DNA of 64,000 nucleotides from Amphiduros pacificus (GCA_949316495.1 OX439012.1:19148666-19212665); one strand, 5' to 3'; positions 33,951 through 50,213 are shown, counted from the stretch's first letter. The notes: generated by a model from the letters alone, not told the origin. A program made the numbers and translations.

Positions 33951-34796
33951 TGGCATTTTCTGGTAATGCTCAGCAGGTTAAGGGGCATTTTTCTGTGGCG
34001 TATTGCTATTGTAAAAGGCCTGCATGAACTTATTTGGCCATCCTTATGTGTGACCTAATAGAAGTTTGACTAGATTGCTGCCAGTGGAACCCAGAGACAA
34101 TAGATTGAATTAAATTATCTATCTTTCCATTAAGACAATTTGAAATGAATAACTCAATTAATTGAAAATGACTGTTGAAATTTTAGACATAATTGTGTGT
34201 TGTAAAAGATAGGTGGCATTGCTGATTGAGGAATTAATGCTTTTTGACATCAGAGGGCAGCACTTGTTTTGAGTTAAAGATTTGTATGAAAGTGTATAAC
34301 TCAGTCTAGAAAACAAACAAATGTGTGTGTGTTGTATATGAGATATGAATACCCTTGTAAAATGAAGATGTAAAAAGTAGCATTTTTGTTAAAGAAGTTT
34401 CTGATTGAGTTTTCAAATGGGAAAAAGTTTGTTATAATTTGAGAAAGTGTTGGCATAGACCAGTACTTTAGGAGTCTTTTACATATTTTATACTATAGTA
34501 TTGTTATTATTATTATTATAAAAACAGCCTCTTAAGGCAGGTTTTTTTCACTTTCCTTTCTTGTTTTCATTATGTATTTTCTTTCACCAAATCTGTGAAC
34601 ATGAGGTTGCTCCAACAGTGACAGAAACAAGCACTCACCAACTAGCCAAGGCTAGTACTAAATAAGTTTGGCTAGTCTTTTTCTTTAAATTTAATCATTC
34701 ACTCGCCAAACATCATCAGTTGGCAAGTACTGCTGAAAATTGGTTTCTTTCACTGTCCAAGAGGAAGGTTGTACCAGCCAGGTGACATATATATGT
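33951..34796. other. ATAD3 3' UTR / downstream, no other feature
   Basis: AT-rich sequence without a recognised gene. The nearest good AATAAA on the plus strand that I see is at 35308-35313. Confidence 0.45.
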
Positions 34797-34962
34797 ATAT
34801 ATACTTAAATTATTAGTTTAATTCACATAAAACTCCAATCCGCCATTTAAAAATATGATTGTTTCTTGATCGAGTATATACTCCTTCAGGGAACAGACAT
34901 ATCTTAAAATGGCAGATTTGAGTTTTATTTGAATTAAACTAATGATTAAGTTTATTATATAT
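34797..34962. repeat. Imperfect foldback with about 48-bp arms
   Basis: The left arm (about 34803-34853) has TTAGTTTAATTCACATAAAA and CGCCATTTAA; the right arm (about 34899-34952) is its complement with about eight mismatches. The loop is about 45 bases. It lies between the ATAD3 stop and the AATAAA at 35308, so if transcribed it could form a long hairpin. It could be a MITE; no target duplication is clear. Confidence 0.6.
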
Positions 34963-35939
34963 CAGGGATAGGATCAGCAAAAATGGTAAAATTGGACCAG
35001 AGAATATCACCAATAAGATATTGATACTGGTTTGATCTGTGATTGTTTGTCTAAACTTTAATTTAATTGTCCTTGAGATTATGACTCATGTGCACAAATA
35101 TTGTGCTAAAAATTGCCAGACAATATATCAGGTAAATCATGTAAATTTGTAAGAATATCTAATTCCTTATTTTTAAGGCTGTTCTGCTTTTTCTGAGAGG
35201 ATTTTGCATTTTTCTTATATTGATACAGACAAATATGTGGTGTCTTATGTTTTGCTAGTTATACAGAAAAGGAATGATCTTTACGTTCATTTGCTGATTG
35301 ATGAAAAAATAAAACAAGTTGAATTATTAATCTTGACTGTCAAAGTCCTGTGGTAATAGTTATTCCACCATAATTAAATGATTTGCTTCACATGCCTTCA
35401 TATTAACATGATTTAATATTTGACAGATTGGTTAAGGCAAAAACTTGCATGAAATAGAATACTGCACAAAAAATATGCAGTCATTTTATTGTTTGTCCTC
35501 ATAAATGTTTTTCTACAAAGGTGAGAAAACCAGCCTAGGAAATTTAATTTAATTTAATTTAATTATCAAGGTAAATATGGTTAAAATTTGATAATGGTAT
35601 TTGGCTTGTTGATGAGTTAGGAAATTTAGGTTATTCATTTTCATGACTTAGCATACATATTGATAGATCAGAAAATGAAGTTCTTACACTTGAAGCACAA
35701 GTCTGGCCACAAGAACAAGACATTATTTCTTCGGAGACAAGTCAACAATAATCCCGGACTTCATCTGATAATTACTTCATAGAAGTGTTCATAGAAGGGG
35801 TATAATATACATGTATATAGAAATGTGTATAAAACATGAAAATACAAAAGAGAAAATAAACAATATCATGAAAATAGTTGTACTTTTTTTCTTTTTCTTT
35901 TTTTTTTGGGGGGGGGGGGGTGGGTTAAGAGTTAATGGA
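34963..35939. other. Downstream of ATAD3, no gene
   Basis: AT-rich, with an AATAAA at 35308-35313 and a T/G homopolymer stretch near 35885-35921. No exon seen. Confidence 0.4.
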
Positions 35940-36785
35940 AGAGTGAACATATGTAATGTGCATTCTGATTGGCTGAAATTATTTGCTCAAGTCTGCTCTG
36001 GGAAAGGAATTAAATGATCATTTATGAAACAATTTGCATTTTTTTTCTTCAGAAAATGTTCACAAACATTAAAAAAAAGGCCCTCTGTCTTAGTGTCCAC
36101 ATTTCATGAAGGTTTCCAGATGATAGCAGGAGAAATATGACGGTACACTTTGATATTACACCATACTACGTAAGGTTTCAATATCTTGCATGGACTTGCC
36201 ATGGTTTCCAGATGAGAACTATTTGGTATTTGGCTTTAATACTAGACATAAGTGTGTGCCTTTTAACTCCCTTGCTGGATTACTGATGTATGACCTGGAC
36301 TGAATTTCAAGGTCACATAAGATATTTTGTATTGTCATTGTTTCAGGATGATAAAAGGAGAATTGTTTGACGGATTACTTTGATGTTGCATAATATAATG
36401 TACATTCTGAATACCTAGCATGGATTGCATATGTGGTTGACCTTGACCTAGATTTCAAAGTCACAGGAGCAATGGTGGTGTTCATGTGATGAACTCTTTT
36501 ATTTAGTTTCATTACGTGTCCACCAAATCTGTTGTATATTATCATGTTGGCCCACCTCAAGGTCACAGTCACAACTTTATATATTTGGTTTCCAGATTAT
36601 AATTTGAGAACTATTGCTTATTAATGACCTTAGCCAAGCTCTCGAGGTCACAAAAGCAATTTTGTGTCTGCAATACTTGGTGGTTGGAATTTGCTATGAT
36701 TTCAATGAGAATGACCTACGCTATTTAATTAGGTTGCTGGAATGTTCGGACAATGTATTTGACCTTGGTTTATATTTCTGCCCCT
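35940..36785. repeat. Dispersed repeat R copy 3 and a GGTCA-rich stretch
   Basis: 35940-36090 matches the repeats at 24380 and 26630. From about 36090 to 36770 there are spaced words AAGGTCACA, TTTCAAAGTCACA, CAAGGTCACAG and GAGGTCACAAAAGCAATTT with ACCTTGACC, which look like diverged tandem copies of an old repeat about 120-150 bp long. No coding capacity. Confidence 0.5.
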
Positions 36786-39110
<2,325 letters not shown>

Positions 39111-39573
39111 TGGTTTTTACAGAACAGGATTCCGTGCATTTGCATACAATAACCATAGCACAGTTGGTTGGCAAATTGTAGACGCTTATTGCATTTGTTC
39201 AAGTAAGTAAGAATGGGGGAGGTAATGATGGTCAACCCTCATGACTATTTTTGTCTGCCTATTTTGGGGTATAAGTGACGAAACTCTTTACTCCTTCTTT
39301 TATCAAAATCACTTCACGCACAGCAAGGACTGTCAGTTGTCAATGTTATCACGTGCGACTTTCTCTTTCCAATTGCCAATAGCATTGAATAGGCTGCTAC
39401 AAATGTACTCTCCCCAGCGGACCCAGGGTTTATACCTGGCTCTGCAAGTACAGGTGGCTACAGTACTACAGAAAATGGCAACTTGTAACCGCTAAGTTGT
39501 AAGGTAATTCAAAGTGAATTTAATGGATAAGACGTATTGTTCTGAATGACTAAGACCTATAAAAAATAAATGA
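39111..39573. other. Non-coding, no feature recognised
   Basis: No gene or bounded repeat seen. Confidence 0.4.
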
Positions 39574-39800
39574 TCCTGTACTTTCATAATTTTAACCTGC
39601 GGAGGCTGGGTTGGAATTGAAAAACCCAGAACCTGATCTAGTGAAATATTCTATCTCCATTGGTACCTTGATTTAGGACTGATTTAAATTTTGATATCCT
39701 GATATAGGGATGATGCAAAGTTAAAATGATACCCTGACTTTGGGGTGATGCAATAAGGAAATGATACCCTGTTTTTGGAGTTGTACATTGATACCCATAT
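39574..39800. repeat. Diverged copy of the interior of the G-tract element
   Basis: Shares TTTTAACC-GCGGAGGCTGGG, ATTCTAT, TTGGTACC-TGATTTAGGACT and GATACCCTG words with 43597-44060. The homopolymer ends are missing. Confidence 0.65.
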
Positions 39801-41629
39801 AACTTAACAAAAGGTCAGGTAGACGTTTTCATACTTTAACCATATTTTATAATTGTATATTTAATAGTAGCAGCACCCCCCAGTAATGAAAAGCATGCTT
39901 TACCACCAGGCTAGGGAGAAAGACTGATATCTGGTAGTCAGAAGCTCAGTTAAGATGATCTGGGGGAAGCAATTTCCCACAAATCATTTTTGTTGTTGTT
40001 GTCTTTTCTACTTCCTGCATCTGCAAACCATCGTCTGTTAATATTACACAGAATATAGAAATGTACAATTTAATTATTATTAAATTATAAACAGAGGGCT
40101 GTGCCCTTGTCGAGTGTCTTGTGTACATGCGTCTTGTGAGCATGATGAGGCAGCAGACAGCTTAATTACCACACCGTTGCTGAGAACAATAGGCACTGGC
40201 CTACTCTCCCAGCTTATGTTCCTTTGACCAAGAAACATGCAAACTGACAAAGATAGTCAGTGGGTGGGACTTAAAAAAATAACTTAAGGATTGAGATGTG
40301 TGTAAAAATGGTACAATTTCACCATTCCAGTCCCTGTATGGACCCTCACAGCATAAAAAAGGTTCATAAGGGAAGGTCAAACCTGGATCAGGATGAAGGT
40401 GACAAAACAAGCTCTGAATTAGGAGATTTGGAAATTTAAAAGGAAAATTGTTAGCTAGGCTGTCACTCCAGTATGGTGGATCAAAGTCTCAGTCAGCCTG
40501 ATTGCAGGTCATGACCTGAGATTGATCAATTCTGATTGTATGATATTTTGGTGAGCGAGACTCACGTGCATGACTGTATATGGTGGTTCAGATTTCAAAC
40601 AACATCAAAACAGGGCAATGACGGCGGCAGAGGTAGTGGGAAAAGTAGAAATGAGGTAGCGAACTGTTGATCTCACCCTCACAGTCAGATCTGACCTATA
40701 CCCAAAGAGCCTGATATAAACCAGGATCTGCTGAGGAAAGTAGGTACAACCAGGAATTGACATCATTACAAAGTGGGGCTAACAGGAAAATATAATACTA
40801 TTATATTGTAGAAATGTCTCTTTGTTGAGCACATAAAACTTGCACTACGTACAGGTTGGGTTTTATTCCTAAATCATCAATTTTATAAAGAAATACACCG
40901 TGTTGAGGCGAATAGGGATTTAACTTGTGCTGTGCATTCCCCAATCGTTATACATAAACCTTTGCCATTACACGTGTGCCCAACAACCTGAGGCAGAGCC
41001 TCCAAAACAGGACCTCTTTCTCATATCAGTCCCTGCCTCCAAATGTATAACACTGCACACATAATTGGTAGCAAGTCGTCAGTATTCATAAAAATCTGGC
41101 TGTCCACTGATTGGTGAAAGACTAAGACCAAAGGGAGTAATGAAAAGCTCAAAATCCAAGGGCGATCCAGTTAGGTAATAGAAATGTTAGCCACAATATG
41201 TAGCATCTCACAGATTGGGTGAGTATTATGCAGATACTGCACCTCACAACAAGCATACGGAGGAAGCTCAAGTCAACACACTCATCTGTAATGCGGGTAT
41301 CAACTTTGCATGTGTAGCATGAAAATGTAATGTGAAAGGACCCATAGAAGTGATGATTGCTATCAGGCTGAGAGAATGTAATATCTGCCAGAGGATTTTA
41401 TGAAGTAGAAGGATGTATAATATTTAATAGTTTAAGTAGAGCCTCATGTGCATCCTGTTGGACCGTGGCACTGAAAAGAGGGTCACAATCAGAAAGTATT
41501 TATTAAACATTGACAATATCTATATGGTCAACAGACTGTGAAGTAACCAAATCTGTGCTACTTGAGCAATTTTGATATCAAAATATGACATCGATTATGA
41601 CAATTATCAAAACACTATAACGCTGCATT
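39801..41629. other. Non-coding, no feature recognised
   Basis: No host exon recognised on either strand; only short frames without motifs. The right part (from about 41300) may belong to the older retroelement fossil that follows, but I see no motif to show it. Confidence 0.4.
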
Positions 41630-42554
41630 CACGTAGCATGTGTTTGCAAGATTGGGAAGCCCAGTAGGTATGATGAACTGATGATGAGAGTAGGTGGAGG
41701 CTGAGTTGGTGGTGAGCACTGGGAAGGAGATGTTGGTATATTAGGTGTACTACAGGTTGGTAAAGATGTCTTAGTAACTGTATTACTATCACATCTACTA
41801 AAATGGCATCTTTAATGTGGACAGATAGTTGTACTTTAATAGTATAAATTTGTAGGCGATCTTGATGACTGTGAAAATCTCTTTAAACATTTGTTTGAGA
41901 ATGTGTAGGTCATATCCTTGTTTAACTAACCTTTTAATGATGGCTTGATGAATGTAAGGCTCATTAGATTGGAGGAGGGAAATATTTAAAAAATCAATAA
42001 TCATACCAGTGGGTTAATATGGGCCATAGCAACAACCACTACTACACAGGTTGCTGAAGACTCTAGAGTAGGCTGGTCTGTATACAAAATGGTTGTATAC
42101 AAATATTTTAGGTATTAGAATTCAGGAGAAAAAAATGGCAGGCCCATTTAAAAAACTGATAGACACAACAAAACAAGAGTTATCAATTACCCAAGAAAGA
42201 ATGCAAGAAATACTAGAAGAACTGAAATTATTCCCAGGAAGAAGATACACAACAAAAAGGATATCCTTGACGGGCAAATTAACTTTCTGTGGCAAGATAG
42301 TCAGAAATGGGAGAATATTCACAAGAGGATTAATCGACTTGCCAAAGCCCTTTATCGCCTTGTGTGTTTGTCACATTAAGCACAAGCGGACATTAATTTG
42401 TGGAGGCATTGTCTTGCTCCACACAATGGCACCACATGGTTTCCCAGACAATGGTCCCTGGAGATTGCTCACATTCTATTTATGTGTGCCTCAGGCATCA
42501 GGATATGCATAGTGTACAACAATGCCTGCTGTATGATAGGTGAATATCAGGCCA

Positions 42555-42747
42555 ATAGTCATGGCACAGTCCTCTGTGGTGATCCCAAAGGTCGTGGATT
42601 TGACCCTTGGCCACGTTGAGATAGAACTTGTGATACAATTTCCCATATGAGCTGAGGCCCTTAAGGGTAAACCTGTTATTCTTGTAAATCTGTGACTGGG
42701 TGGGTTGTCATGTCAAGGACCTGTGACATGACAACTAAAAAAAATAA
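42555..42747 (+). mobile_element. SINE family A, truncated copy
   Basis: Begins inside the head (CCTCTGTGGTGATCCCAAAG), keeps a box B-like TCGTGGATTTGACCC and the body CTGTGACTGGGTGGGTTGTC, and lacks the 3' tail. Inserted in the older DIRS-like fossil. Confidence 0.8.
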
Positions 42748-43071
42748 AGAGAGGCATTTGGGAAGCAAGTAATAAATGAAAAAATCACTATGAATATTGA
42801 TAATATTGTTGTATGTTTCTGCATCAATGATAAAAGGTCTAAGGACCCCTATATGATGAACGCAATAAGATCACTGTATTTATACATAAGTATTTGCAAA
42901 TTTGACTGTAGAACATTCCATCTAGGTACATTATATAGTGCACCAGCAGATGCATTGAGACACCTAGATCTGGATAGATTCAAAAGCTGTCTCCTATGCA
43001 GTAATAACTGCTTGACATATCCTGTTGAAATAATGTACGATAATTGATTATGTATCATATTCCGTGAAACC

Positions 43072-43235
43072 GACCCCACTAGCACATTTGGTAGAGTGTA
43101 GGATCTATGCCTTTAATGGAGGACAGGAGGTGGTGGGTTCGACTCCCACTGCCGGAAGTGTCACTTTCACACTGGTCAAAAAGCTACCTGATATGGCCAT
43201 AGTGGCTGAAAGGGTCATAAAAACACCATTTCACA
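43072..43235 (+). mobile_element. tRNA-derived SINE-like sequence, second family (B)
   Basis: Box A-like TAGCACATTTGG (43080-43091) and a perfect box B GGTTCGACTCC (43136-43146), then a non-tRNA body ending near GGCTGAAAGGGTCATAAAAA. The acceptor stem does not pair, so it is not a working tRNA. Only one copy is in the window, so the family is inferred from layout. Confidence 0.45.
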
Positions 43236-43549
43236 ATTTCATAATCATATTCTGTGAAATATGTGGGAATGTATCGCAATATATTGTTTGCCAATGTTCT
43301 GATAATTTAATCATAATGTAATCAGAAGAATATCAATGTATGTTGAATAGTCACAATATTAGTATACCCACACATATTGGCCGAGTGTTAAAAAACTGGC
43401 ACAGGGCCGACAAAGTGACCTCATTTTCAGCTCTAGTCCAGGTCTACCTGACAGCAGGTAAGAAACTGCATGTGTTGAGTTCCCAGCAACACACAAAATT
43501 TAGCAGGCACGATGACTTGCAGGGGACCATGGCCTGGTAAGCAAGGTGA

Positions 43550-44168
43550 GGCGGTCCCCCGGGGGGGGGGGGGGGGGGGGGGGGGGGTACTCTCATGATT
43601 TTAACCCGCGGAGGCTGGGATGGAACTGAAAACCCCAGAGCCTGAATTAGGGAAATATTCTATCAATATTGGTACCCTGATTTAGGACTAGCTGAAATTT
43701 GGTACCCTGATTTAGGACTAGCTGAATTTTTGATACCCTCATTTAGAGATGATGCAGAAGGTGGAGATTTGGAAAAGGGGATTGTGATCCCTGTTTTAGG
43801 GAGAAATTTGAAAAACAGTACCTTGTTTTAGGGAAAATGATAAAATATCTTAATCCGGATGGAACTGAAAACCCCAGAGCCTGATTTAGGGAAATATTCT
43901 ATCATTATTGGTACCCTGATTTAGGACAAGCTGAATTTTTTATACCCTCATTTAGGGATGATGTAGAAGGGGGAGATTTGGAAAGGGGGATTGTGATCCC
44001 TGTTTTAGGGAGAAATTTGAAAAATAGTACCCTGTTTTAGGGGAAATGATGAAATATCTTAACCTGTTTTAGGGAAAATATCAGCGAAAAGGACCCTATT
44101 TAGCCCAGCTTCCCTGGTAACGCTCACTATGAGAGTACCCCCCCCCCCCCCCCGGGGGCTGTCCCGCG
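43550..44168. mobile_element. Element bounded by G/C homopolymer inverted ends
   Basis: Left end: five C, then 27 G (43561-43587), then GGTACTCTCAT (43586-43596). Right end is the inverse: ATGAGAGTACC (44129-44139), 16 C (44138-44153), five G. The interior of about 530 bp has internal repeats of TGATTTAGG, TACCCTG-TTTTAGGG and GGGAGATTTGGAAA words and no coding frame. A diverged interior copy is at 39574-39800. Homopolymer lengths may be approximate because such tracts are hard to sequence. Confidence 0.7.
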
Positions 44169-47100
44169 GTGGTGCCATCTCAATACTAACATTCCCCACA
44201 ATCCAGTCCCCATAGTCCCGAGGACACACCAAAAAGTGCAAAATGACATTAATGAGTAATGGTGACAGTATGTGTAATATATGGAACTCTGAGCTGTTTT
44301 CAAATCACACCTCCGGGACCCACTTGCAACACACGCCTTGTCCAACAATTCCTGCAGCAGCATGACCATGATGACTTGACACTTCAGAGATGGGACCACG
44401 CACCCAGCAGTGTCACAGCTAAGCGGAGATTATCATTTTTCATTGATAATGTGTGTTAGATTTTAAGGTACAAGCATGCTACATGCCACTTATCACAGTT
44501 AGTTAAGTGTCAACTCACTAGGGAGCACTGAGCAGTGCTCCACCAGCATATGCCTACCCCCTGGGGGTGTCTTATGCTCTGGTCAGCCTTTCTATGTATT
44601 CATTCAGGTGGCAGCTCCCTGGCTGCAAATACATTAATTTTACACTGAAGCAGATTTGATCAGGCATCAACCCCACCAGTGGGCCAAACAGAAGGTAGGC
44701 ACGTGTCCAGTGGGTTTTGAAACATATAGCCAAGCCTGGTGAGTCTGAAACAATTAAAACACAAACATTTTATCATGCCCAGAGAAACTGCCCAGAGACA
44801 CTGTAGAGCTTGCGGTAACCCCACCAAGGACCATGAAGGCCCCTATGGTGTGGGAGTGTGTAGAAATCCCCCTGCTAACTCTGAGGAACTGCTTCAAACT
44901 CTGAACTGCTTCAAACTCTGAGTCTGAAGCAGGTAATGCAGGAGAGGATGGTAACATGGACAGTAATAGATCAAGTGTTACAGAGGAACAGGTCTTACCT
45001 GTGCCAGAGAGGATAATATTCAGTCCCAACAATCCATTTGTAAATGGACCAAGTACATCAGGGCAACAGCCCAACAGCTTTCAAACACCTACAACACAGA
45101 GACCAGCGGCCCCTGAATCAGCCACAGGAAATACCACGGGCCTGGAAGCCACCGTAAAAATGTTGTGTGATAACATGCTAAAGATGCAAGTGCAGGTTGA
45201 GAATGTATGCCCCACCATAAACAACATGCAAACAGTTCATCTGCCAGAGAACAATACTCAGCCATTGGCACCACCTCTGGCAACCCAGGCTTCAAACACT
45301 GCATATCTACAACCCACACATCCTCCAGTGCTTACAACACAGCAGATGATGCATCCATGGCTCAATCCACATCAGGTGACTGGTGGCTGGCCTATTCCTG
45401 GAAGTATGGCTGCTTCTCCTCTCATCCACCAGCCGGGCAACACCCCACCCCCTGCACTGGGAGGTCCCCTGCCAGGACTAGCTAGGGTTGACCATGTAAC
45501 AGACTTCTCCAACCTATCCCGTGTCAAATCAGTGCCAGAGAAGCATGTCAGAAGTGCACTCATGGGTGAGTACACGCCTATAGATGAATTCTTGCCAAAT
45601 CTAGTGCTTAACACTGACAGCATAACAGACTTGCAAACTGTATTGGACAGCTCAGGCAATGTGACCTACAGACCAAGACGGCAGAGGAGAAAGGTCCATG
45701 ACCTCAGCACATGGATTGAGGCTTGGGCTGAATACGAATGGCTGATGGTCCACTATCATGGCCTCTACCTTTATGATCAGATGAGTGAATACCGCTCTAT
45801 GGTCATAGAATGGGATAAGAGATATACATGGTCCAATGTAGCAATCCTCGATGCCAGACACCGCATGGCACTGCACAAGATGTCAGTAGCATTCAGCATA
45901 GTGGACCCTCAGCTGATATACTCTATTTTTGACATAACAGCAGTCAAAGCCTCTGCATCCAAGTGCCCGAGATGCAGAAGCTTTACACACAAAAGACCAT
46001 CTGAATGTCCTTTTCCAGCCCCCGCGCCACCGCAAGCGTCACAGGCGGCGCGTGAATCCACGAAGACGCGCCAAACAACATCAACAGAGGTCTGTAATAA
46101 CTTTAATAACCTCAGATGCACCTTCAAATCATGCCGAAGATTGCATGTATGCAGACAATGCAAGGGCCCCTTGCCCTTTGAACTTTGTGCAAAACAAGGA
46201 AAATGTGCCACCACAACCACAAAAGTTGTTTCTCAGACCTGAATTTTGGAAAGACAACTTATTGGATCACCCTGATCAGAACTTTGCACAGGCCCTGTAC
46301 AGCAGGGCAGAACATGGAGTAAATATTGGCTTTGAAGGTCCATCAGCTTCGATTACTTAAAAAAACTGGCCGTCAAGCACTCTTCATCGAGAGGAGGTCA
46401 CAAAATTTGTTGATAAAAACATTAAACTGGGAAGGGTGGAAGGACCTTTAAAGGACCCCCCCACAGGCTTTAGATCCTCGCCATTAGGGGCTTTCCTTAA
46501 AAAGGATAAAAAGAAGGCTCGAATCATACACGACCTCTCCTGGCCACATGGCAAGGCAGTGAATGACTTTATTGACTCCAGTAAGTACACATTGAAGTAT
46601 GCCACTGTTCTTGATGCTGTCAAAATGATATCAAAATATGAGGAACCATGGTTAGCCAAGACTGATCTGGCCTCAGCATTCCAGAGCATCAAAGTTGCAG
46701 AGACAGACCGCCATTTACTTGGGTTTACCTGGCCAGACGCAGACGGAACACACCAAAAGTACCAGATGGCCTGTTTACCTTTTGGTCTGACAAGTGCCCC
46801 CAGGTTATTCGACGACTTCGCTGCTGGACTCGAATATGTCTACAAGAAGCGGGGGGCGTCACCTGACACCATCAGGTATTTGGACGACATCCTGACAGCA
46901 TCTGCTAGTAATACCCAGTGTCAAAATTCACTACAGGTAATTTTAGAGACCTGTAACATGGCCGACTTTGAGGTACAGGGAGAGAAGACAGTAGGCCCCA
47001 CCAGAGTTATTGAATTCCTGGGAATAGTTATTGACACCACAAAGAAACAGCTTCGGATATCCACTGAGAGAATAGACAGTATATTGATGGAGTTAAACAC

Positions 47101-49220
47101 AATGGATGGTAGTAGGCATGCAACCAAACGTGAATTACTTTCCCTCATAGGGAAGTTAATGTTTTGCTCCAGAGTGGTCGCAGACGGTGCACTCTTCACC
47201 AGACGATTATCACACCTTGCCCATCGTACAAAACACCTTCATCACAAAGTGAGACTCTCTAAAGAAGCGCGATCTGACATTGAATGGTGGAGGAGATGTT
47301 TGACACTCCACAATGGAATATGCTGGTTCCCAACAGAATGGTCAATGGAGGCAGCAGAAATTATCTTTACAGACGCCTCAGACATGGGAATAGGTGTTCA
47401 CTACAGAGATTCCTGGTGCCTACTCAAGTTCGAAGGAAAAAATAGATGGATGGCAGAAATGACCATAGCATGGCGTGAGTTATATGCAGTTGTTGTGGCA
47501 ATTGCCACCTTTGGTGTGCGTCTTGCCAAAAAAAGTGGCAATGAACATTGATAACCAAGCTGTTTGTTATTGTATAAATGATGCCAAGTCTAAAGACCCA
47601 CTGTTGATGAACTTGGTCAGAGCTCTCTACCTTTATACAAGTATCTTCAGAATGGACTATAAGGCCTTCCATCTAGGCACATTTTACAATGCCTCAGCAG
47701 ATGCTCTCAGCCGTATGGATATAAGAAGATTCAAGCTCCTTAACCCCCATAGTGAAAATCACATGACACCCCCCATGCCTGTTTTGATTGACTTTTGAAC
47801 AGCTGTTGACTTTTGTTTTGTTTACATAACAGGTGTCAGGTCAGTGGGTCACAGGTATGAAGGGGCAGAATATGGAACTGTTACCCAGATCTTAACCTCA
47901 TTACAAGGCAATAACAATGTCATAATAATGCATCATAGAACTCAGAACTCAGATGTCATTTATTCGGCCTTAATCATAGTAGCAACCGAGAATGTATTTA
48001 TATGATTGATATTTGGTGTAGTTTTTATATGTAACTGAATGTGTATTTATGTTAACTTGTATTTTGACAAAATGTAATTCCTGTATAATCTGCACCCAGG
48101 CAGGGGAGATGTTTGGCCATGCGCACAGCCTCTGACCACTTCTGCCTCCAGCCTATGTGTGCCCTTGTTCGCCACAGAGGGTGAGTCTATATATGTGAAC
48201 ATTTAATTTACTTTCAGACCTAGATGTCAAGGCCGCCTCATTGGTATCTTCTGGTCTCAGGTCAAACACTCGGAGGACATATACCTCCGCTCAGGTTCAG
48301 TACCTGAAATTCTGTGCAACCTTTAATTTGTTATCTCTCCCAGCAACGGAGAGCACAGTTCTTAGATACATTGCCTACCTCAGCAACAGGCGAGGTAAGG
48401 CTCACACTTGTCTTGCACCCAACACAATTTCAGTTTATCTGGCAGCGGTGAGGTCCCTCCATGTCATGCAGGGTTTGGACCCACCCCCAACTAGCACGCC
48501 TAGAGTTAACCTTGCACTCAGGTCAATAGCTCTGGTGGCCCCAGAGCCTGTTCAAAAAAAGCCAATCAACTTTAGCTTATTAGCAGCAATGTGTAGCAGG
48601 CTATCAGATAGCCCTCAAGATGCTATGTTCAAAGCAATGCTATGCCTCGGCTTCTTTGGGTGTCTCAGGGGGGCGGAGTACACGTCTACCACCCATAGTG
48701 TGAGTCATGCTTGTCTCTCCCCACCTCCACTGGCCTCATCAGTGGTGTTCGGCACTTATCAAGGAGCTTGTTGCATGACATTCTCTGTACTCAGCTCTAA
48801 AACAACAATTCATGGCTTCACTAGGAATCTTGGATGCTCACGATCCACTGTCTGTGCTGTTTGTACTATGTGGGACTACCTGAGGTCGAGAGCCTCCTCT
48901 GGCTTGATTAGTCCCTCAGCCCCTCTGTTTGTGCTAGACTCAGGTGCACCAGTGTCCAAGTTCCTTCTGAACCAGAAGATAAAGCAGCTGGTTTCATTAG
49001 TGGGTCTTCTTCCCTCAGGCTACTCCACCCACAGTCTGAGATGTGGTGCAGCCTCAGAGGCTGGAGCCAAGTCTTGGCAGGGGTGGGAAGTGTCAGCCCT
49101 GGGGGGCTGGAGATCCGATTCTTATAAGGGATATATTAGAAATAGGAGTCACGAATTCAACTTTTCTAGCAGGTTAGCATCCCACAAATAGTTAGAAATC
49201 TCACAATACATAATACTACA
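44169..49220 (+). mobile_element. Younger DIRS-like (tyrosine-recombinase) retrotransposon fossil
   Basis: Parts in order: a gag-like frame (about 44956-46242) with a C-terminal Cys/His-rich part; reverse transcriptase and RNase H (about 46436-47800) with CLPFGLTSAPRLFDDF and the active-site YLDDILTAS; and a tyrosine recombinase (about 48241-49191) with an HSLRCGAASEAG box. This gene order and a recombinase in place of an integrase define the DIRS/Ngaro group. I see no Dam-type methyltransferase, which leans to Ngaro-like. Long open stretches make it far younger than the related remains around it; at least one or two breaks are visible, so it is probably dead. Exact termini were not found. 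Lies inside the older element. Confidence 0.8.
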
Positions 49221-49914
49221 ACTCCATGGAATACAATCTAATTACATTAGATCCTTGGCATGTCATCCATGTAGTATGTGCTTTAACACCAGGGTGTTCA
49301 TTGTATCCCTGGGAGTTATGGCATAGATTTATTATCATCAATAAATCTTACCTCCAATTTCTACATCTTGTCCCGCGTTATCTAACCTCTATGAGTGTAG
49401 AGTATGGTCATGTGAACACTGTCAAGTGCTGGCCATCACACCGGTATCAAGTCATGCTGCCGCAATATGAAGTCCAAGATGTGTGTGCTCGTGGGATTCC
49501 CAGGGAAAGATGGTGGAGGGCAGCCTTGACACTCAGTTTTTATGAGTTCCTTAGGGGAGCTGAGTATGCAGCTGTATTGCACTTTCATACAAAAAATAAA
49601 TTGTCTCCTGCCCCAAGAGCAGGCTATGTACAATTTGCCCATACAACAAGGGCTTGCAAACATATATAGGGTGCTCCAATCACACAATATTGGATTATAT
49701 GTCACATAGATCAAAGCAATACCCAATTAGGGCAGCAGACCCTTTATTCATGGCTCCCAATGGGAAAGCAGTGTCTAAATACATGGTTACTAAAAGATTT
49801 GGTATAGAATCTTGGTCTAGACCCTGACAATATCTCCACACACAGCATGGAAATTGGTTCTGCATCACAAGCAACTGAGGACCAGTGGTCTTGTCATTAC
49901 ATAGCAAGGAGAGA

Positions 49915-50213
49915 TTTTGTTTGTTTGGGGTTTTACATCACTTTCAACATTATTTCAGTCATTTCGTGATGAGACCTACTTGTAGCAGATATAGTGCTGC
50001 CTCACTAAATTGTCATGTCGCAGGTCCTTGACATGACAACCCACCCGGTCACAGATTTACAAGGACAACGGGTTAACCCTTTTGGCACGGGCCTCAGCTC
50101 AAGTGGGAAATTTTATCACGAGTTCAATCTCGGCACAGCGTCCTTTGGATTACCACAGAGGGACTGGTGCTAATAAGCTGGCGCTCTAACCAACTGCGCC
50201 ATGGCCCATGGCC
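49915..50213 (-). mobile_element. Full-length SINE family A (minus strand)
   Basis: Reverse complement of the 30977 copy, from the TTTGTTTGGGGTTTTACATC tail to the head ending CAACTGCGCCATGGCCC. A 13-bp target duplication TAGCAAGGAGAGA is at 49902-49914 and 50214-50226. Inserted into the older DIRS-like fossil. Confidence 0.93.
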
